This document shows, piece by piece, positions 9,486-20,556 of a DNA stretch of 64,000 nt. The DNA is taken from contig JARXAE010000023.1 of NCBI GenBank assembly GCA_029866005.1, forward strand, positions 62,001 through 126,000, read 5' to 3'. The notes under the pieces are model-generated. The model saw only the letters and a program-made list of their open reading frames with translations. It did no database searches and was not told the DNA's origin. Both the position numbers and the translations under genes were made by a program. Numbering within the stretch: position 1 is the first letter of the stretch; every line of letters starts with the position of its first letter. Source of the stretch: Fimbriimonas sp. GTDB taxonomy: Bacteria; Armatimonadota; Fimbriimonadia; Fimbriimonadales; Fimbriimonadaceae.

Positions 9486-10903
9486 CCGATATTGATTCCC
9501 AACTTTCGCAAGCCATTGGCAACCGCGACTCTGAAGCGCACGAACTGATCCGTCAGCTGCATCTGCTCCGCCTCCTCACGCCAAGTTGGCGAAGATAAGC
9601 TAAAAACGATGGCTGCAAGGCAGCCGACCGTGGTGTAGACGAGGCTGTTTCCGGTGAGACTAAAGAACAGTATCGAAATAGACACAAGGATTCCCGACAC
9701 GGCCCAAGAGGCTGCAGCCGGTGCCCCCAGAAGGATTCGCATGAGGAGCCCTAAGAACGTAGTGACCACAAATGCACCCGCAAGCACCACGCCAACCCAA
9801 CCATAACAGGCTCTCACCATGATGTAGAGATTGTCGATAACCGTGGTGGAATATTTATCAGGACTGTTCGCGTTGCCGGTCGCGAGAATCAAACTTCCAT
9901 CCGGTCCAATTCCTGTCGCGGGGCGGAGCATAATCGCTGGTTCTGCCTCCTTCCATGCAAGCTGCCGAGCCATGAGTGCGGGATCATTCTGCGTCCCACG
10001 AAGTCCGTAAACAAACTTGCTGGGAAACGCGACAATCGGTAGCGCAATGATACAGAGTGCAACTATCGAGAAAATCACGGATTGCGCACGATCTCTTCGC
10101 CAAATGAAGAATCCGAATGCGAGCACACAAAGTCCAATCCCGGCGTAATACATCGACCGATACTGTGCGCTAAGGATTACTAAAGAGAAAAATGCGATAC
10201 CGAGCCATTCCCACCATTTCAAGTTTCGAAACCAGAGTGGAGAACCTAACATCGCCATTCCAAGCATTCCCTGAAACCCAAGTTGCGAGGGATAGTTCGT
10301 GAGGCCGGTGGGTCGATAGATACCCGGAGGCTGCTTTTCGAGGCCTACGAAGATATTCCGGGCATTCGCTACATTGAAGTTTTGGAGTAGACCAACTAAA
10401 CCACTGAGAACAAGTACACCGATTATTGTCCACTTTACAACATCTCGATTTCGCTCGTTAATGTAGGTCGCCTGAATAACCGACAAAGACGTTGCTCCGT
10501 AAAAAAGCAGACAAGTCGTATGCCATCCCAATGAGTTACCCAAATTTCGTCCAAAGTCAGCGTTTGCCAAGACCCCGCTTGTTAACGTGTACCCATAAAA
10601 CAGGAACAACCCAAAAACCGTCCAGGGGACACGAGTAGGTAGCCGAAATAGAGCGTTACCCAAACTCACTTGAAGGAGTGAACTGATAACAACAACAGGT
10701 GTTACAGCCCAACCATAACCCTTAAACTGAATATCGTAATAGACTGTGGACATGAACAGTGCATAGAGCACGTGCAAAAATGACCAAGCCACGAACCACG
10801 AGCCGTATCCAAACGTACGCTTCGACACATCCTGCCGATCTACGCGGGATTGTCCCATCCCCGCGAATCGTTTGCGAGTACTGTTCGTGGTTCGGTAGGC
10901 CAT
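9482..10903 (-). CDS. Wzy-like O-antigen polymerase / ligase family membrane protein
   Basis: A 473-residue membrane protein with roughly ten to twelve hydrophobic segments. It has the large hydrophilic loop typical of Wzy/WaaL proteins between about residues 290 and 350, containing GLRGTQNDPALMARQLAWKE and GIGPDGS. It is expected to polymerise flipped repeat units on the periplasmic side. Its start overlaps the stop of the upstream chain-length gene by one base (TGATG), and its stop overlaps the flippase start, so three coupled genes encode length control, polymerisation and flipping. A ligase role (WaaL/PglL type) cannot be ruled out, because the PF04932 fold is shared. Confidence 0.8.
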   Translation of the reverse strand: MAYRTTNSTRKRFAGMGQSRVDRQDVSKRTFGYGSWFVAWSFLHVLYALFMSTVYYDIQFKGYGWAVTPVVVISSLLQVSLGNALFRLPTRVPWTVFGLFLFYGYTLTSGVLANADFGRNLGNSLGWHTTCLLFYGATSLSVIQATYINERNRDVVKWTIIGVLVLSGLVGLLQNFNVANARNIFVGLEKQPPGIYRPTGLTNYPSQLGFQGMLGMAMLGSPLWFRNLKWWEWLGIAFFSLVILSAQYRSMYYAGIGLCVLAFGFFIWRRDRAQSVIFSIVALCIIALPIVAFPSKFVYGLRGTQNDPALMARQLAWKEAEPAIMLRPATGIGPDGSLILATGNANSPDKYSTTVIDNLYIMVRACYGWVGVVLAGAFVVTTFLGLLMRILLGAPAAASWAVSGILVSISILFFSLTGNSLVYTTVGCLAAIVFSLSSPTWREEAEQMQLTDQFVRFRVAVANGLRKLGINIG

Positions 10904-13002
10904 CAGTTCCGTGAGCGATACGCAGCCGAATTGCCAAACGGCTCCTCAGTTTGCGATGCCTGAGTCAGTACGATTCCAACAAACTTTGCTCCTGACTTTT
11001 CAAGAATCTCTTGAGCAACCGGAATTGAGCGATAGCTTGTGCTCTTAGCGCTTACCACCATGTAACAGTGATCAACATACTGGGCCAATCGAGAACAGTC
11101 AGCAAAAACATCAACCGGCGGGCAGTGAACAACAACGGTATCCCCTTTGTCCCTAAGATCACCAATCATCGCCTGCAAGTGTGAAGTAAGTACATCAGCC
11201 ATCCCCGAAGAACTCATGGTTCCGGCCGGAAGAATCGTGAGATTATCGTGCTCGGTGCTCACAAACAGGTCGGAAGATTCTCCAGGCAGAATCGTTCTTC
11301 CAAGAATATCCGCAACCCCGCTCCTGCCCTCAAGACCGAACACGCGGCTCAATCGAGACGCGCGCAGATCAGCATCAACCAAGATCGTCTTGGACCCCGT
11401 CTTCGACATCGCGACCGCAAACTCTGCCGCTGCGATCGACGAGTCAACCATGTCGCCAACCGCCGAGAACAGAATCACGTTTGGCCGCTGTTCTTGAGCA
11501 AGCAAGCTAAAAGCCATGAACCGGAAGCTTTCAATCGGTTTGAACGATGGCTCTTTGATCATGAGCGAGTGTCGTTTAGCAAGGGCGCCTGGCAGAGCAG
11601 GGATCGAAGCAGCCACTGGCAAGGCGGTCATCTCCGAAAGCTGCCAGCTGGTATGGATCGGCAACTTGAATGACTCCCGAGCAAAGGAGTAGGCCAGACC
11701 AATCATCGCACCAAGGAATCCACCGAGGATGACGAATTTCTTGACGTCAGGAGCCACTGGCCCGAACGCCTCGATCACCCGTGGGTCAGCGCTCGAAACG
11801 ATCGTAGTCGTCCGAGAATCTCGTGCAGTTCGAAGCTCACTCGCCATCTTCTGGGACCTTTGATAGTCCTCTTCATTGACAAGTCTGTTACGAACCAGAT
11901 CTAGGTAGGTGGACTCCATCCCTGGCATATTGAGCATCTTTTGCTCGTATTCCAAGATGGAACGATTAATTGGCCCAAGCTGACTCTCCAACGACTTCGC
12001 CTGCGCCTGTGTCCTAATCAAACTGAGCTGAGTGTCAGTGTATGCCGTCGCCAAAGTGCTAGTACCGGCTCCTTTGATCGTTCGGATATTCTTCTCAGCC
12101 GAAGCCAACCTGCTTCTGCAGGCGACGAGTTTTTCTTTCGCTCGTTGGACTGTAGGTGCACCGTCTTCATACGTCTGCCGAGCAATCGCCAGCTCATTTT
12201 CTGCCTGAACGACCAATTGTCGAAGTCCGTCAACTCCTGGATCAGGCAAACTTGTTTGTACTGAATCAGAGAATTTGTCGATTGTTGCCAGCTTCGCTTG
12301 AAGCTGGTTTGCGGATGCCAGCACGCCAGCCAGCTCGGCCTCAACCGCAGCACGCTTCTGGCGCAAAATTTCAATACTCTGAGTCAGAGCCCGTCCTGAT
12401 TCACCCAAATCAACCACATTGCTCGAAACCTTGAGCTCTCGAATCTTTCGATCGATCTCGTCGAGCTTGGACTTTGCGGTCTTAGTGGAGTTCTCAACGA
12501 TATCAACCGCTTCTCGAACCGCCGTAGCTGCCCCCTGCTTCCGATAGTCAGAAAAGGCATAAGCAACGTTATTCGCAATCGCCGCGGCCGCAACTGGGCT
12601 CATGGCTCGTACTTTCAGTTTAACGACGCGGACGGAGTCCGGAGCGTAGGAGTTCAAAGCACCGGGGATGTCCAATTCGTACATCGGATAAAGCTGCTGA
12701 AACATAGAAACCGAACCCAACTCCTCATCGCGAGTCTCCTTCGCAGCCAAGTCCATGCCTTCTTTAAAAATTCGTTGAGACTTCAAGATGCCTGTGTCGC
12801 TATCAAGGTCGTTCAACAATCCTGCCAGGAGAACTTTTCTGATGCTGATCGGCATCGAGTTATCCGAAGTCAATTGCGGACTACCGACCTTCATTTCCAC
12901 TTCAGCCTGATAAACCTTTGGAGTGCGAAACGCCCAAAACCAGGCGAGAAGCCCTAAAGTTGCCGAAACAATCAGCATGCGTCGAAGGTGTACCTTTAAC
13001 AT
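10903..13002 (-). CDS. Wzz/Wzc-like chain-length regulator with degenerate tyrosine-kinase domain
   Basis: A 699-residue two-part protein. The N-terminal half is a polysaccharide co-polymerase: membrane helix at about 9-26, large periplasmic region with long coiled coils (about 160-400), second helix near 422-441. The C-terminal part (about 480-690) has the BY-kinase fold: Walker A' ILVDADLR at 540-547 is intact. At the Walker A position (511-522, LFSAVGDMVDSS) the Gly-Lys-Ser/Thr is absent, and the Walker B position reads VVVHCPP instead of the usual Asp-containing strand. The tail has only one tyrosine rather than a cluster. I infer an inactive pseudokinase, so chain length would be set without autophosphorylation, or by an ATPase encoded elsewhere. 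It heads the wzz-wzy-wzx unit. Confidence 0.85.
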   Translation of the reverse strand: MLKVHLRRMLIVSATLGLLAWFWAFRTPKVYQAEVEMKVGSPQLTSDNSMPISIRKVLLAGLLNDLDSDTGILKSQRIFKEGMDLAAKETRDEELGSVSMFQQLYPMYELDIPGALNSYAPDSVRVVKLKVRAMSPVAAAAIANNVAYAFSDYRKQGAATAVREAVDIVENSTKTAKSKLDEIDRKIRELKVSSNVVDLGESGRALTQSIEILRQKRAAVEAELAGVLASANQLQAKLATIDKFSDSVQTSLPDPGVDGLRQLVVQAENELAIARQTYEDGAPTVQRAKEKLVACRSRLASAEKNIRTIKGAGTSTLATAYTDTQLSLIRTQAQAKSLESQLGPINRSILEYEQKMLNMPGMESTYLDLVRNRLVNEEDYQRSQKMASELRTARDSRTTTIVSSADPRVIEAFGPVAPDVKKFVILGGFLGAMIGLAYSFARESFKLPIHTSWQLSEMTALPVAASIPALPGALAKRHSLMIKEPSFKPIESFRFMAFSLLAQEQRPNVILFSAVGDMVDSSIAAAEFAVAMSKTGSKTILVDADLRASRLSRVFGLEGRSGVADILGRTILPGESSDLFVSTEHDNLTILPAGTMSSSGMADVLTSHLQAMIGDLRDKGDTVVVHCPPVDVFADCSRLAQYVDHCYMVVSAKSTSYRSIPVAQEILEKSGAKFVGIVLTQASQTEEPFGNSAAYRSRN

Positions 13003-13176
13003 AAATTTTCGATTCCAGACCTAATAAAGACATGAACCGTGCCAATCCGTTCCCAAACTAGCGCGGCGCTCCCTAAGTATCGGATAATTTCAACCGACAA
13101 ACCACCTAAGAAGGATGCTAGATTCCGGGGAAACAAGCAAGATCACCAGTGGCTTTCTCTATTATGCGATAATTCG

Positions 13177-13884
13177 CTAGTAAGCTCCACGCCCAGTGAT
13201 CACGGCAATCGGAGTTCTGATCAAAATACGGGCATCCGTTCGAAATCCGATCTTCTGTACGTACTCAATATCCAACCGCACCATCTCCTCAAAACTGAGG
13301 TCGCTACGACCCATGACTTGCCAGAAACAGGTCATTCCTTGCGGCACCGTCATCCGACTTTTCTCGACGCCGACCAATTTGTCGCCTTGGTGAACAGGCA
13401 ACGGGCGAGGACCAACCAGACTCATGTCACCAAGAAAAACGTTTATGAGCTGAGGTAACTCATCGATGCTGTACTTTCGGATGAACTTTCCGCAGGGAAT
13501 GATTCGCGGATCATCCTTCATCTTAAAGATCGCACCGTTGGACTCGTTGCACGTCTTCTCCATTTCAAGCTGGCGCTTATCTGCGTCAACATACATGCTC
13601 CGGAACTTCAAAAACTGGAACGGTTTTCCATCTTTGCCGTACCGCGAGCTCTTATAAAGCACTGGACCAGGCGAAGAGATGAAAATGATCAAGGAGATCA
13701 GGAAGAAGAATGGGAACAAAATGAGCAATAACGCGCCAGAAATCACGATGTCGAACACCCTCTTGATCGTGAAATAACCTTGCCACTTGATGGGCGATAT
13801 AAGAGGATGGTCAGACCCGGTAATACCAACCACCGAAATGATTTTCGGTTCGTCACTTCCAACTAACTTAGAATCCAGTGCCAA
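13177..13884 (-). CDS. Initiating sugar-phosphate transferase (bacterial sugar transferase family)
   Basis: A 235-residue member of PF02397. It transfers a sugar-1-phosphate from a nucleotide sugar to undecaprenyl phosphate and so starts each polysaccharide repeat unit. Visible hallmarks are KRVFDIVISG leading into one membrane hairpin at about 40-70, FLKFRSM, the acidic SIDELPQLINV, GDMSLVGPRP and MTCFWQVMGRSDLSFEEM. It has the single-helix form like PglC or WecP, without the extra N-terminal helices of WbaP/WcaJ. It lies 67 bp downstream of glmS and 174 bp upstream of the chain-length gene. Linkage to glmS suggests a HexNAc-type first sugar, which is inference. Confidence 0.92.
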   Translation of the reverse strand: MALDSKLVGSDEPKIISVVGITGSDHPLISPIKWQGYFTIKRVFDIVISGALLLILFPFFFLISLIIFISSPGPVLYKSSRYGKDGKPFQFLKFRSMYVDADKRQLEMEKTCNESNGAIFKMKDDPRIIPCGKFIRKYSIDELPQLINVFLGDMSLVGPRPLPVHQGDKLVGVEKSRMTVPQGMTCFWQVMGRSDLSFEEMVRLDIEYVQKIGFRTDARILIRTPIAVITGRGAY

Positions 13885-13951
13885 TCTCCGACGCCTCCAA
13901 ACAAATATTGTCGGCTACCCTTCCCGTCTCTCCTCAGGGAGGTAGCCAAAA

Positions 13952-15781
13952 TCATTCCACCGTGACAGATTTCGCCAAGTTTCTCGGCTGATCGATCTCG
14001 TGCCCGTTCAATCGAGCGATGTGGTACGACAATAATTGTAGCGGGACAATCGCTAAAAGCGCGTTAAGAAACTCGAACTTCGTTCGCGGAATTCTGATTA
14101 CGTGATCCGCCGCCTGCTCTGTGATCGTGTCATCTTCCGTCACAATCGCAATCACTTTCCCACTTCTAGCCTGAACTTCCTTCATATTCGAAACGACCTT
14201 CTCCCGAATCCGAGGATCCGTCGCGCCAAAGATCGAGACGACGTCATTTGTGATTAGGGCCAAAGGCCCATGTTTCATTTCGCCCGCCGGATACTCCTGA
14301 GTCGGAATATAGGCGATCTCCTTCAACTTCAGCGCCCCTTCCGCTGCGACAAAAGCATCTGCCCCTCGGCCCAAGAAGAAGCACAGAGGCATATCCTTAA
14401 TCTCTGCCGCCAACTTGACGATTTCATCCTCAAGCAACAAGCACTTCTCCGCGAATCCGTCCATCTGAAGCAGCTCATCCGCCCACTCCTCAACCTTAAC
14501 TCCCGGCACTTCCTGCACCTGAGCTATGTATAGCCCCAGAAGAGCAAACACCATGACCTGAGCCGTGTAAGCCTTGGTCGAGGCCACACTAATCTCCGGT
14601 CCCGCCTGAGTAAAGATGGTTCGATCGCACTCTCGAGCGATGCTCGACCCAATCACGTTGACAATCCCCAAAGTCCGAATCCGCCGATCCTTACACAGCT
14701 TCAAAGCCGCCAAAGTGTCCGCCGTCTCACCACTCTGGGAAACAAAAATCGCCAACGACTTCGGCGACAAAACCGGATCGCCATACCGAAACTCGGACGA
14801 GTAATAAACATCCGTCGGCAACCGAAGAACCGACTCAAAGAAGTGCTTGCCCATCAGCCCGGCATGGTACGCCGTACCGCAAGCGATGATATTCACCCGG
14901 TCGATCTCGTTCCAAACGTTCTCGCCAAATATCCCCTCAAGCCGGATCCGAGACTTTTCGTCAATCCTTCCGGCTGTGACCTGACGCATTACTTGAGGCT
15001 GCTCATGAACCTCTTTCAGCATAAAGTGTTCAAATCCGCCCCGCTCCGCACTCGCAATATCCCAATCAATGTGCGTCGTCTTAACCGGCAACGGACGACC
15101 ATCCGAGTCGATCAAAGTGATCCCATCTCGGGTCAGAACCGCGACCACATGCTCCTCAACAATCACCACTTCGCGGGTGTAAGGCAGCAAAGCCGGAATG
15201 TCCGAAGCCAGCAGATTTTCACCAACGCCCATCCCCAAAACCAGCGGAGAAGCGTTACGGGTGCAAACAATCTTGTCCTTCTCCGTATTTGACATCACGA
15301 CCAGAGCAAATGCCCCTCGCAGCCGCTTCGCCGACCTCCGAACGGCTTCCTCCAAAGAAACCCCGTTCGCGTACTCCTCGCCAATGACGTGCGCCGCGAC
15401 TTCGGTATCCGTCTGCGACTTGAACTTGTGCCCCTTTGCAATCAGCTGTTCCTTCAGCTCCAGGTAGTTCTCAATGATCCCGTTATGGATAACCGCCACC
15501 CGCTCAAACTGATCGTAGTGAGGGTGAGCATTCTCATCCGTAGGTCCACCATGAGTGGCCCAGCGGCTATGCGCAATCGCAAGCTCCGCCTGCTTCGGAG
15601 ATTCAAACAGAACCTTCCCAAGCTCGCTCAGCTTCCCTGCCCGCTTGGTGACCGCAATCTTGTCATCCTGCAGGTAGGCAATCCCAGCACTGTCGTAGCC
15701 CCGGTATTCCAGGCGCTTTAGTTGGTCAAATACAACGTCAACTGCGTTTTTCGGTCCGACGTATCCGGCAATTCCGCACAC
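13952..15781 (-). CDS. glmS: Glutamine--fructose-6-phosphate aminotransferase
   Basis: Makes glucosamine-6-phosphate from fructose-6-phosphate and glutamine, the entry step to UDP-GlcNAc. The 609-residue length is standard. A GTG start gives MCGIAGYVG, so Cys2 becomes the catalytic N-terminal cysteine after Met removal. The Ntn glutaminase domain (GYDSAGIA, SRWATHG, HNGIIENY) is followed by two SIS domains (CGTAYHAG, SQSGETADT, STKAYTAQ) and the conserved end DQPRNLAKSVTVE. The upstream 216 bp hold no recognisable glmS ribozyme core, so control may be by other means. It precedes the sugar-phosphate transferase and feeds both peptidoglycan and surface polysaccharide. Confidence 0.97.
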   Translation of the reverse strand: MCGIAGYVGPKNAVDVVFDQLKRLEYRGYDSAGIAYLQDDKIAVTKRAGKLSELGKVLFESPKQAELAIAHSRWATHGGPTDENAHPHYDQFERVAVIHNGIIENYLELKEQLIAKGHKFKSQTDTEVAAHVIGEEYANGVSLEEAVRRSAKRLRGAFALVVMSNTEKDKIVCTRNASPLVLGMGVGENLLASDIPALLPYTREVVIVEEHVVAVLTRDGITLIDSDGRPLPVKTTHIDWDIASAERGGFEHFMLKEVHEQPQVMRQVTAGRIDEKSRIRLEGIFGENVWNEIDRVNIIACGTAYHAGLMGKHFFESVLRLPTDVYYSSEFRYGDPVLSPKSLAIFVSQSGETADTLAALKLCKDRRIRTLGIVNVIGSSIARECDRTIFTQAGPEISVASTKAYTAQVMVFALLGLYIAQVQEVPGVKVEEWADELLQMDGFAEKCLLLEDEIVKLAAEIKDMPLCFFLGRGADAFVAAEGALKLKEIAYIPTQEYPAGEMKHGPLALITNDVVSIFGATDPRIREKVVSNMKEVQARSGKVIAIVTEDDTITEQAADHVIRIPRTKFEFLNALLAIVPLQLLSYHIARLNGHEIDQPRNLAKSVTVE

Positions 15782-15935
15782 CTGATCAGTTTACTTGGTT
15801 AAGGTCAATCGTTGGACCGCCTTGGTACTTTAGGCAACAGGGGTGCGAATACACCTGGGGAACTTCCTACCAAATTCCAATTGTGGGGCGCGAAACCCTG
15901 TACTCACCAACCTGTCCCACAGGCTTGAAGTCTAA

Positions 15936-15954
15936 GCCCAGCATCAGTCTGGGC
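15936..15954 (-). terminator. Short hairpin between the oxidoreductase and glmS
   Basis: A six-base stem (gcccag and ctgggc around a seven-base loop) lies 44 bp past the oxidoreductase stop on the minus strand. A smaller hairpin (cctgt/acagg) is at 15911-15923. The T tract is weak (TTAGACTT), so termination is only possible, not clear. Confidence 0.3.
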
Positions 15955-15997
15955 CCAACTCCTTCGTGCTTTCCGCTTACCGCTGCCAGCTTATCGC

Positions 15998-17152
15998 TTA
16001 AAGCGAGACCCAGCCGCGCCTCTCGCTACTCACTTCCACTGCATCCAGAACCCGCTGGTTCTCATACCCATCCACAAAATCCGGCGAGATCGCCCGACCT
16101 TCGCACATCGCCGTCACCGCATCTGCAACCAGGTTCACAAACGTGTGTTCGTATCCAATAATGTGCCCTACTGGCCAATACTGCCCGGCATAAGGGTGCA
16201 CCGACTCGGTGGCCTGGATCAGCCGGAAACCCTGATACCCCTCTGGGTCCTCGGCATTGTAATACTCCAGCTCGTTCATCTTCTCAAGGTTAAACACCAC
16301 CGACCCCTTCGAGCCATTAATCTCGAACGAGTTCTTGTTCTTGCGTCCAACCGCAAAACGCGAGGCTTCAAACGTCCCCAGGGCTCCGTTCTTAAACCTC
16401 GCCAAGAACATCGCCGCGTCGTCAACCGTCACTTCGCCCATCTCCGAAGTCGCCTCAGCGCCAAGCGAATCGTTGATCGCCCCAGCCAAAGGTCGCTGCT
16501 TGATAAAGGTGTGCAGATGCCCACAGACCTCATCGAACTCGCCGACCAGGTGCCTAGCAAGGTCAATGATGTGTGCGTTGATATCCCCGTGAGTTCCTGA
16601 CCCCGCGATCTCCTTCTGAAGACGCCATACGAGCGGAAACGCCGGATCAGCAATCCAATCCTGAAGATAAACCGCTCGGAAGTGATAAATCGTCCCCAGC
16701 TTCCCTTCCTCGATCATCTTCTTAACCAAAGCAACCGCCGGAGCCTTCCGGTAGTTATGGAAAACCGCATTCGGAACCCCCGCGGCCTTAACCGCCTCCA
16801 GCATCGCCTTCGCTTCGGGCAAAGTATTGCCAATCGGCTTCTCGCACCAAACCGCCTTCCCGGCCCTTGCCGCCTCGATCGCAATCTCCGCGTGCAAATT
16901 CCCCGGAGTCGAGATGTCAATAATGTCGATCTCAGGGTTAGCAACAACCTTGCGCCAATCGGTCTCAACATTGGCCCACCCCATCGTCTCCGCAGCTGCC
17001 GTCACCGCCGCCTGGTTCCGCCCGCAAATCGTGTGCATATTGATCTGCGCCGGAAGGTCAAAGAACCGATTCGCCTGCCGATACGCATTGCTGTGCGCCT
17101 TGCCCATAAACTGATAACCGATCAACCCAACGTTCAACTGCTTCTTTGCCAT
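15998..17152 (-). CDS. Gfo/Idh/MocA-family NAD(P)-dependent oxidoreductase
   Basis: A 384-residue sugar or polyol dehydrogenase-like enzyme. The N-terminal Rossmann domain begins [17 protein letters not shown], continues through [13 protein letters not shown]-like strands and has the family motif CEKPIG at about residue 100. The C-terminal alpha/beta domain contains [14 protein letters not shown] (the catalytic-region His/Asp helix) and a long sheet ending near [13 protein letters not shown]. It resembles the dehydrogenases of Armatimonadota and Planctomycetota that act on inositol or unusual sugars, but the substrate is unknown. It stands alone on the minus strand, downstream of the groEL terminator. 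A link to polysaccharide metabolism is suggested only by position. Confidence 0.85.
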   Translation of the reverse strand: MAKKQLNVGLIGYQFMGKAHSNAYRQANRFFDLPAQINMHTICGRNQAAVTAAAETMGWANVETDWRKVVANPEIDIIDISTPGNLHAEIAIEAARAGKAVWCEKPIGNTLPEAKAMLEAVKAAGVPNAVFHNYRKAPAVALVKKMIEEGKLGTIYHFRAVYLQDWIADPAFPLVWRLQKEIAGSGTHGDINAHIIDLARHLVGEFDEVCGHLHTFIKQRPLAGAINDSLGAEATSEMGEVTVDDAAMFLARFKNGALGTFEASRFAVGRKNKNSFEINGSKGSVVFNLEKMNELEYYNAEDPEGYQGFRLIQATESVHPYAGQYWPVGHIIGYEHTFVNLVADAVTAMCEGRAISPDFVDGYENQRVLDAVEVSSERRGWVSL

Positions 17153-17236
17153 TCCGCGAACATTTTACACCCCCTGGAGCGCGGAAGCCCCCGTCCGCGA
17201 AGCCAACGTTCAAGCAAAGCACAGAACTAGGCTCAT

Positions 17237-17265
17237 AAAAAAGGGGAGCCTGTAGGCTCCCCTTT
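17237..17265 (-). terminator. Intrinsic terminator of the groES-groEL operon
   Basis: Perfect stem (aaggggagcct at 17241-17251 with its complement at 17254-17264, loop of two bases), extended by one A-T pair. On the minus strand it is followed by a T run (plus-strand A run 17237-17242). It begins about 20 bp past the groEL stop. Confidence 0.9.
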
Positions 17266-17286
17266 CAACTCAACCAACCTCACGCA

Positions 17287-19214
<1,928 letters not shown>

Positions 19215-19272
19215 ACTTTTCCTAGCCAGATGAAAATTTGGGGTTTCCACCTCGAACGGGTCGAGAACGGTA

Positions 19273-19299
19273 TTAGCAGTTTACCCCCGAGAGTGCTAA
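19273..19299. promoter_or_regulatory. CIRCE operator (HrcA-binding site)
   Basis: The nine-base half-sites ttagcagtt (19273-19281) and gagtgctaa (19291-19299) are separated by exactly nine bases. The consensus is TTAGCACTC-N9-GAGTGCTAA, so one half is perfect and the other has two mismatches. It lies about 60 bp upstream of groES, the classic place for HrcA heat-shock repression. hrcA itself is not in the window. Confidence 0.9.
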
Positions 19300-19397
19300 C
19301 GTCAACCGTCAGCCAACTGTTTCAATCAAAGCAGAGAATCCCCCGCATTTCTACTGGTTAACCCACTTTTTGTAGTCATTTTCTGTGAATATGGACT

Positions 19398-19427
19398 TAT
19401 CAGTGCCGATATACGTCATCACTGATA
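19398..19427. promoter_or_regulatory. Inverted repeat upstream of the LolA/thioredoxin-like gene
   Basis: Perfect eight-base arms tatcagtg (19398-19405) and cactgata (19420-19427) around 14 bases, centred about 65 bp before the next plus-strand start. A second small hairpin with a T-rich loop (gcacgg/ccgtgc) follows near 19443. It may be a repressor operator, but no known consensus is matched. Confidence 0.3.
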
Positions 19428-19477
19428 TGAAAGTTTAAGGCGCACGGTTTTTTCCGTGCCCTTGCTTAAGCACTATT

Positions 19478-20488
19478 ATGCTCACTTCAGCACTTTTTCT
19501 TGCATTATCAAACGGGCAACAGGTCGACGCCCAAGAAGTCGCCAATCGCTATCTTCGGCAGCTCAAAAACGCCTCGGCGATTTCAGGAGTATTCAGCCTA
19601 TCGCTGGGCGGTGCCGCAATCGGAACTGGCGAGGCAAATTTCGCGATCAACCGAGAAGGGCAATTTAGAGTTTCCACAAGCGGGTCAGAGGAGATCTTTG
19701 ACGGACGATACAAGTTTGTTCGAGATATCACCAAAATGACCTATCAGGTCTTCGATAGCCGCTCCGTTGGCTTCCCGCTCCTCACCCCATTCGAACCAAT
19801 CGTTCAATCAAAATCGATTTCAGACCGAACAGCCCCTATCTTCACCGGTACCGGATCTCCAGTCGTCACAGACTTTGATGGTGCCAGCTCAGTGCAAATG
19901 GCTTTCGGCGATACCCGTCGATACATCAATCCAGCCACCGGTCTTCCCAGCGGCTTCACGTTGAATGCGAATGGGGTGCAATACAAGGGCGTCTTCAAGC
20001 AGGTGAACCTTGAGCCACGTCTGAGTAACAATACCTTCGTTTTTGAACCAAAACCAGGCGAGCGACAAGTCCCAGTCGTGACTCCGGGCCTCGCAAAGAT
20101 AGGAGCCCAGCTCGCAGGTGCCAACGACAAGCCACTCGCCGGTAGTTTCAGCAACACAATCCTAACCGTGGTGGTGTACACGAGAGCCAGCCAAACCGCC
20201 TCTAACGACGCAATGATTGCCCTCGGAAACCTCGCCCGAAAGTCTCGGCCCTTGCTCAACGTTATCGCCATCAACTCCGAAAACCAATCAGCAAATCAGT
20301 TCTTCCGGGGACGGCGAAACCCAGTCCCCACGATCCAAGACACCGCCAATCTCACCCAGGCTGCCAGAGTCACTCAGTTCCCAACCATGATCGTCGTCGA
20401 CCGCGACGGCCGAATAGTCCACGCCGAAGCTGCTGGAATGGAAGGCACCCTTAAATCCGTCCTCCAAAGCAACGGCTACACGTTCTGA
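19478..20488 (+). CDS. Exported protein with LolA-like N-terminal and thioredoxin-like C-terminal halves
   Basis: A 336-residue protein with a short hydrophobic start (MLTSALFLALSNGQQ) that could be a signal peptide. Residues about 20-195 resemble the beta-rich DUF2092/LolA-like fold (ANRYLRQLKNASAISGVFSL, INREGQFRV, INPATGLPSGFTLNANG). Residues about 210-336 resemble a thioredoxin-like domain: a beta strand TILTVVVYTRAS, then FPTMIVVDRDGRIVHAEAAGM with the cis-Pro position kept, but without any CxxC. It therefore cannot do disulfide chemistry and may bind a lipid, peptide or thiol partner. No operon partner is obvious. The function is unknown and the fold calls are inference from pattern only. 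Confidence 0.6.
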   Translation: MLTSALFLALSNGQQVDAQEVANRYLRQLKNASAISGVFSLSLGGAAIGTGEANFAINREGQFRVSTSGSEEIFDGRYKFVRDITKMTYQVFDSRSVGFPLLTPFEPIVQSKSISDRTAPIFTGTGSPVVTDFDGASSVQMAFGDTRRYINPATGLPSGFTLNANGVQYKGVFKQVNLEPRLSNNTFVFEPKPGERQVPVVTPGLAKIGAQLAGANDKPLAGSFSNTILTVVVYTRASQTASNDAMIALGNLARKSRPLLNVIAINSENQSANQFFRGRRNPVPTIQDTANLTQAARVTQFPTMIVVDRDGRIVHAEAAGMEGTLKSVLQSNGYTF

Positions 20489-20503
20489 AGCGCCGAAAGG
20501 CAA

Positions 20504-20539
20504 TAGGACATATGAGTCTTAACAGACCTATATGTCCTA
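20504..20539. terminator. Long hairpin between convergent genes
   Basis: Ten-base perfect arms (taggacatat and atatgtccta) enclose a further imperfect stem (gtct/agac) with a four-base loop. It lies between two convergent stop codons, so it probably works as a terminator in both directions, although neither side has a clean T run. Confidence 0.55.
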
Positions 20540-20556
20540 TCCAATCCTCCAAGCCC

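Noticed and set aside
15782-15997. glmS ribozyme
   Set aside because: The conserved core was not found in the leader of glmS; only short hairpins are seen.
16682-17230. Plus-strand reading frame of 182 residues opposite the oxidoreductase
   Set aside because: It is the antisense shadow of a clear Gfo/Idh/MocA gene and is Arg-rich with no motif.
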